Positions 59,734 to 64,000 of a DNA stretch of 64,000 nt are shown piece after piece. Numbering within the stretch: the stretch's first letter is position 1; every line of letters starts with the position of its first letter. The notes beneath the pieces were generated by a model. The model was not told the origin of the DNA. It worked only from the letters and a program-made list of their open reading frames with translations, and made no database searches. A program made the position numbers and the translations under genes. This DNA is from Porphyridium purpureum. Taxonomy: Eukaryota > Rhodophyta > Bangiophyceae > Porphyridiales > Porphyridiaceae. The DNA lies in contig VRMN01000004.1 of NCBI GenBank assembly GCA_008690995.1, positions 496,001 to 560,000 on the forward strand, in the 5' to 3' direction.

Positions 59734-62700
59734 TCATGACGGCGCGGATGCACTGGCCTGGAGCCTGAACGACGCAAGCACTGCCCCGCTCGACTCGTCT
59801 TCCTCTACGAGCATGTCTGCCTGCACCACAAGGCGACGACACAGCTCCTTCCACCGTTCCTGCGGGTTGGCGCGTTTTTCGCCACTCGCCCGCACCGGTT
59901 GCGCTGCATTCTGCACCAAGGCAGACAAGTACTGCCACGCGCGCGCAGTATCACTATCAATTGTGCGGGCGGCAACCCACGTCGAGTGATGTACCCGCTC
60001 CTCGTCGGAAATCCATGCCCAGAAGCCCGCCTCGTAGCCGTTGCCATGGTAGGCGTGCTGCCATGCGAACATAGACAGCATGTAGCTCGACTTGCGATGC
60101 CACAAAAGGCCGTCGCGCGAAATGCCAAGCGCGCGCACTTCTAGACCGGACGGGTCGAGCAACAGGAACCCGCGCTCATTGAACACCGCCTTGCGCCCTA
60201 CGTGCTCGTACCCAAACTTTGGGAGCGTCGGTACAATGTCGTACAATGTGTTCACGCGCCAATGTACAATGTTTTGTGCCTCGTAGAGGCGCTTGAATGC
60301 ATGGTTACCCACGCGGGGAGCTCCAAACACCGACACGACGAACTGCCGGGGCATTTTCGCAACACTCTCATCAGGGGCTTCGGTTTCTGATTCGCGATGT
60401 GGGCGCTGAGGGCCGTAGCGCATAGAGGCCTCGAGCGCGGTCAGTGTCGCGAGGCTGCCTCCCATGCTATGACCGGTGAAGTACATCGGCATTTCAGCAT
60501 TTTCGCATGCATCGACCACCTTGTCAAGACACTCCAAAAGCCGCTCGCGCACAGACTTGTACGCCTCGGCAAATCCGGCATGCACACGCGCAACAGAAAG
60601 AAGCGCTTGCACATCAGCGCCAAAGCCTCGACCGGCGAATGCGCCCTGCATCAAGGCACCGAGTCTCACCCGACGAATCGCCACATCAGTCTGTACATTG
60701 CGCAAGCTCGAGGTGCCTCGCGCGGCCACCACAATACGGTCGCGAGCCTGAATCACGAAAAAGTGGGTGTCGGTCTCGGCAGAGCCAATGTACTCGACCA
60801 ATTCAAATTGCTCCTGCTTTGCTACGTCCGAAAAGTCCCACTTGAAGTAGCTGTACGCGAGCCACGCAAAGTTGAACAGCTTGACTTGAGTCTCCATGCA
60901 AAAGACCATTTTGTGTTGGCGCGGGAAACCATGCTTTAACCGCTCCCTTTCACGGTACGCAAAAGCCCTTGCGACTGCATTGGCTTGCTCGACCTCTGAG
61001 TTTTTCGAACCCAGAATATATCTCAACGAGCTTCGTCGCCTTGACAAGTGCTCATCCACAAACCATCCGCTGATGCCGTCTGCGCTTGTTGGTGGTAAAT
61101 GACACCAGGCCTCGGTGATGAAGTACTCGAGAACCATGATATAAAGTGACACGACAGGCGGCCCAGAAAGACTGAGCACAGCTTGGTCCATGAACACAAG
61201 CACTTCCATCTTTGAGCCAAGGGGCCAGCCAAACACAAGCAGCAAATAAATTATATAGAATACTGCGAAGAACAGTGCCGTATGGAATCGGAACAACCGA
61301 AAACCAATTTGGTTCGGGCGTGTTCGCATATAGTCCAACGAGTTGAGGCACTTGGCTGTGCCCCTAAATGTCCAGAATATACCAAACACCATGGCGAGCT
61401 CACAGGCTGTGAGGACCGAAACAACGATTACCACGTTCGTCTGCCAGATTCCCGAGCGCCCGAACAAGAAAAGCATCGACAAAAAGGTGATGAATGGCAA
61501 CGTAGAGACACCAGTCTCAAAAACAACCCGGTACGTGATCTTGAGTCCAGACAGTACAAGCACCGCGGCGAGCTTCCATCCCCATACGGATATGGGAACT
61601 CGCTTGCGCGAACGGTTCAGCCGAAAAGTGTGGGCTACGGCCCACGGGTAGAGAATGAGCGCGAGCCCGAAAAAAATTTCGAAAATCGCGTCGACAACAA
61701 TCTTGCCGTCGGGCGGCTCGCCGGCACTTTCACTAGGCCCGTTCGAGATGTCGATCATCGCCTTGATCGCGTCGTATGGGTTCAAGAACAGTACGCCGCT
61801 GAGCATCTGCATAATACTCCACCACTGCACAGGGACACGGTCCGTCCTGGGAAGCCGCAGGATTCGCACAACGTAAGCCACAAAGTAAAAAAGGATGACC
61901 GCAAAGCCGAGCACATACATGACATTATTGAAGTATGCGAACGCCGTTTCCTGTCGGTTGTCGCTACCCACACGGGGACTGTTCGGATCAGTCACTGCCA
62001 CGCGAAACACACGAGTCGATTCGTCCCCAAACAGAGCCGTATACTCGAACAAGAAATACGTATTGCCCAGAATGGTCTCGATCACAGCATACACGACCGC
62101 GCAAAAGATGGCACTGAACATGTACCGGAGCAGGACAGAGACCTCGCGTGCGCGGATCACTTCAAGCTTTAAGAACGGATGAAAGTCGTGCTCAAACTCG
62201 GTCACAAAATTCTGCGAGTCGCTACGAAACACTCCTGAAAACCACGAAGCGCGCCGGCTAAGCGAGCTCGTATTCTTTTTCAGATTGCTACCAGCGCCGT
62301 CTAGATCACCGTCGACTTCTCTGGGAGAATGGAACGATCCAAATTCCAACAGCTGCCCGGACACATCCTCGCCGTAAGTGCTGCTTGAAACAGCGTCAGT
62401 CGCGTGCTCGGGCGGTCCTTCTGGCGCATTTCTTTTAAGCAATGATTTCGAAGGCTCTGCTCGAACACGAGCGCGGTCTTCCACGCGTACAGGGCTCTTT
62501 ACAGTTTCGAGCCGCTGCGTATGCGACGCAAAATGCACAGCTGCCGTCGGGTTAGACACAGACGACAGATCTCCGCTAGCACAAAGAGTCGTCCTAGTTT
62601 GCTCTGCCTGACTACTAACAGCCGTTGTCCCAGAGCGCACCGCTCCGCCACTGCCATGTTTGAATAAAGGAAACCTGCGCTCAACACCAGGAAGGTCATC

Positions 62701-63018
62701 ATCGTTCTCGTCAGTGCCCGTCGAGGTCGCCGCGGCCAATACGGCGTTGCGCAATCCCACAAACTCCATTTCTGTCGATGCGTGCGATGCTAATGAGAAC
62801 ACGCCACCGGCCTGGGTGACCGAGGAGGACGCGGCAGCTGCAGACCCCCATTCATCTGCCGGCGCGTCGCCGGCTGAGCGCGGCGCCGCCTTGAAGGTGC
62901 GTATCCGGCCCAGCGTCGCGGCCATCGGTATGAAATCCAGCGTTGTGCCGCCACTCCTGCTTCGCGCAGTGCCTGTGTCTTGCGAGTGCTCCAGCGCATT
63001 GCTCTCACCGCTCTCCAT
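59734..63018 (-). CDS. Multi-pass class-3 lipase (diacylglycerol-lipase-like)
   Basis: 1094 residues. Residues 1-285 are low-complexity cytosolic sequence. About seven or eight hydrophobic segments follow between roughly 295 and 690 (YMFSAIFCAVVYAVIETIL, VLGFAVILFYFVAYVV, LAAVLVLSGLKI, FITFLSMLFLF, VVIVVSVLTACELAMVFGIFW, TALFFAVFYIIYLLLVFGW). The alpha/beta-hydrolase class-3 lipase domain spans about 735-1000: VVAARGTSSLRNVQTD (oxyanion region), YFTGHSMGGSLATLTALE (nucleophile Ser in GHSMG, about 847), FGAPRVGNHAF, and LYDIVPTLP with the catalytic Asp. DAG lipases combine N-terminal membrane spans with this domain, though usually only four. It likely cleaves a membrane glycerolipid. It converges on the Ala-rich gene. 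Confidence 0.92.
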   Translation of the reverse strand: MESGESNALEHSQDTGTARSRSGGTTLDFIPMAATLGRIRTFKAAPRSAGDAPADEWGSAAAASSSVTQAGGVFSLASHASTEMEFVGLRNAVLAAATSTGTDENDDDLPGVERRFPLFKHGSGGAVRSGTTAVSSQAEQTRTTLCASGDLSSVSNPTAAVHFASHTQRLETVKSPVRVEDRARVRAEPSKSLLKRNAPEGPPEHATDAVSSSTYGEDVSGQLLEFGSFHSPREVDGDLDGAGSNLKKNTSSLSRRASWFSGVFRSDSQNFVTEFEHDFHPFLKLEVIRAREVSVLLRYMFSAIFCAVVYAVIETILGNTYFLFEYTALFGDESTRVFRVAVTDPNSPRVGSDNRQETAFAYFNNVMYVLGFAVILFYFVAYVVRILRLPRTDRVPVQWWSIMQMLSGVLFLNPYDAIKAMIDISNGPSESAGEPPDGKIVVDAIFEIFFGLALILYPWAVAHTFRLNRSRKRVPISVWGWKLAAVLVLSGLKITYRVVFETGVSTLPFITFLSMLFLFGRSGIWQTNVVIVVSVLTACELAMVFGIFWTFRGTAKCLNSLDYMRTRPNQIGFRLFRFHTALFFAVFYIIYLLLVFGWPLGSKMEVLVFMDQAVLSLSGPPVVSLYIMVLEYFITEAWCHLPPTSADGISGWFVDEHLSRRRSSLRYILGSKNSEVEQANAVARAFAYRERERLKHGFPRQHKMVFCMETQVKLFNFAWLAYSYFKWDFSDVAKQEQFELVEYIGSAETDTHFFVIQARDRIVVAARGTSSLRNVQTDVAIRRVRLGALMQGAFAGRGFGADVQALLSVARVHAGFAEAYKSVRERLLECLDKVVDACENAEMPMYFTGHSMGGSLATLTALEASMRYGPQRPHRESETEAPDESVAKMPRQFVVSVFGAPRVGNHAFKRLYEAQNIVHWRVNTLYDIVPTLPKFGYEHVGRKAVFNERGFLLLDPSGLEVRALGISRDGLLWHRKSSYMLSMFAWQHAYHGNGYEAGFWAWISDEERVHHSTWVAARTIDSDTARAWQYLSALVQNAAQPVRASGEKRANPQERWKELCRRLVVQADMLVEEDESSGAVLASFRLQASASAPS

Positions 63019-63594
63019 GCCGGCGCATCCCAGCCGCGGCCCAACGCTCTGCTCCTCCTGCTCGTTGCTGAGTGCCGCGCAAACGAATTGAGACGGTCAA
63101 GATCCCGAGCAACGTGTACACTTAACAAGTGTACCTCCCGGACGCCCGGGAAAAGTGCGACTTGAACAGGCAGCAAGAGTTTCCTGTTTGCATTTTCCTC
63201 ACCCGGTGATCTCTTTCCATGGCCGAAGGGTCGCATTCAGGGGATTCGGAAGCGTAGCAAGACGCGAGAAACGGATAGGGACACGCCACTTGTCTGGCCA
63301 GGATTCAGGCATAGAGGCTCGAAGCCGATGCCGGGCTCCTTGCATGCTAGCGGCTCAAAAGAACGCGCAATATAACGTGCGTTTCGACGTTGACGCAGGC
63401 ACATTTTGAATTGCACCCTGCGCCAAAGTGTCTCGAGCCAGTCGGATGGCACTTCTGAGGCCATGCATAGTCTCAGACTACCGCGTGGCGTCGTACACTT
63501 TGCGCACCATCATCCTCTACGAGTCCTTGATGAGGTTAAAGTCTGGCCAAGACGTTGCTCAGTCTCCGAGCTCCGCATTTTCTTCTGACACAAA
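63019..63594. other. Intergenic region, lipase gene 5' flank
   Basis: Upstream of the lipase start; no gene recognised. Confidence 0.5.
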
Positions 63595-63955
63595 CTACTT
63601 CAGCAAGCGAATGGTACGCACTAGTAATTTATCATGTGAATAAGTCGGGCTTACGCTTATCATTGTAGGGCGTGGGCCCAGCACAACGTCACCACGAAGC
63701 ACAGAAATGTATTCTGCGGCCGCCAAAATGCCCTGAATAAAAGAAGGTAAACCTTTCCATCCGCAGGCATTGCGCCAAAACCATGCATCCGCCGCCGCTG
63801 GCATGTAGTGCCTGAACATCCGGCATGTTCCCAGCACGCTCAAGCCAATTCCTGTGAAAATCACCCGGCCCGTTCCTATTTGGCTTCCTTTCATCACTGA
63901 GCAGAATTGTGACGAGCGAAGTCCAAAGCTGTCCGTTGCCGGTTGTTGAATGGAA
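63595..63955 (-). pseudogene. Decayed Tc1-like transposase (family B), edge copy
   Basis: On the minus strand two frames carry pieces of the same transposase as the 32.5-33.3 kb copy: TALDFARH, then LLSDERKPNRNGPGDFHRNW (first Asp) and LERAGNMPDVQALHASGGGC, followed after a frame change near 63,770 by LPSFIQGILAAAEYISVLRG. The matching stretches in the other copy are DEKKFNLDKPDDFHKTWLER and FIEGTFTAAKYVSMLR. The second-Asp region (MISVSPTYSHDKLLV) is hard to recognise. It may continue past the window edge. Confidence 0.75.
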
Positions 63956-64000
63956 AAAAAAATAAGAGTAGGCCTGTCTCCCTCTTCTGGAGTTCGTGTG

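Overview
This is eukaryotic nuclear DNA, most likely from a unicellular red alga of the Porphyridium type. About nineteen protein genes are recognisable, and nearly all read as one uninterrupted exon. Several have N-terminal plastid presequences starting Met-Ala-Phe, as is common in red algae. A phycobiliprotein-lyase-related (calycin) protein, a BSD2-like plastid chaperone and an organellar SSB point to a photosynthetic cell. The one RNA gene found, a tRNA-Pro, carries a canonical intron plus a second intron in the T-loop; such ectopic tRNA introns are known from red algae. The species is inferred, not proven.

Layout. 0-11 kb: partial FKBP, ribosomal protein eL32, eIF2B-alpha, PP2C phosphatase, organellar SSB, M3 oligopeptidase. 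11-22 kb: CaMKK-like kinase, short XRN exonuclease, bacterial-type macrodomain protein, TPR/J-domain membrane protein. 24-31 kb: HAD hydrolase, a large Ig-like (ASH/MSP-type) protein, and APC6/CDC16. 31-35.5 kb: a transposon pocket with one apparently intact Tc1/mariner element of IR/DR architecture, an older wrecked relative, and an isolated heat-shock-element/TATA promoter. 35.5-46 kb: NOP2, FANCJ-like helicase, the tRNA-Pro, a BAR-domain protein and a CDCA7-type zinc-finger protein. 46-49.5 kb: gene-poor, with a third transposase fossil. 49.5-63 kb: UBZ-like finger protein, DUF3598-like calycin protein, tail-anchored protein, SOUL protein, BSD2-like chaperone, an Ala/Pro-rich plastid-type protein whose frame is broken, and a membrane lipase. 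63.6-64 kb: another decayed transposase copy at the window edge.

The genes are mainly housekeeping (translation, RNA turnover, cell cycle, DNA repair, plastid proteostasis) and do not form one pathway. Spacing is tight; some stops and starts lie only 30-60 bp apart. The most unusual features are the doubly interrupted tRNA-Pro, the IR/DR Tc1 element in the 5' flank of APC6, the bacterial-looking macrodomain gene, and a SOUL protein with its signature motif triplicated.
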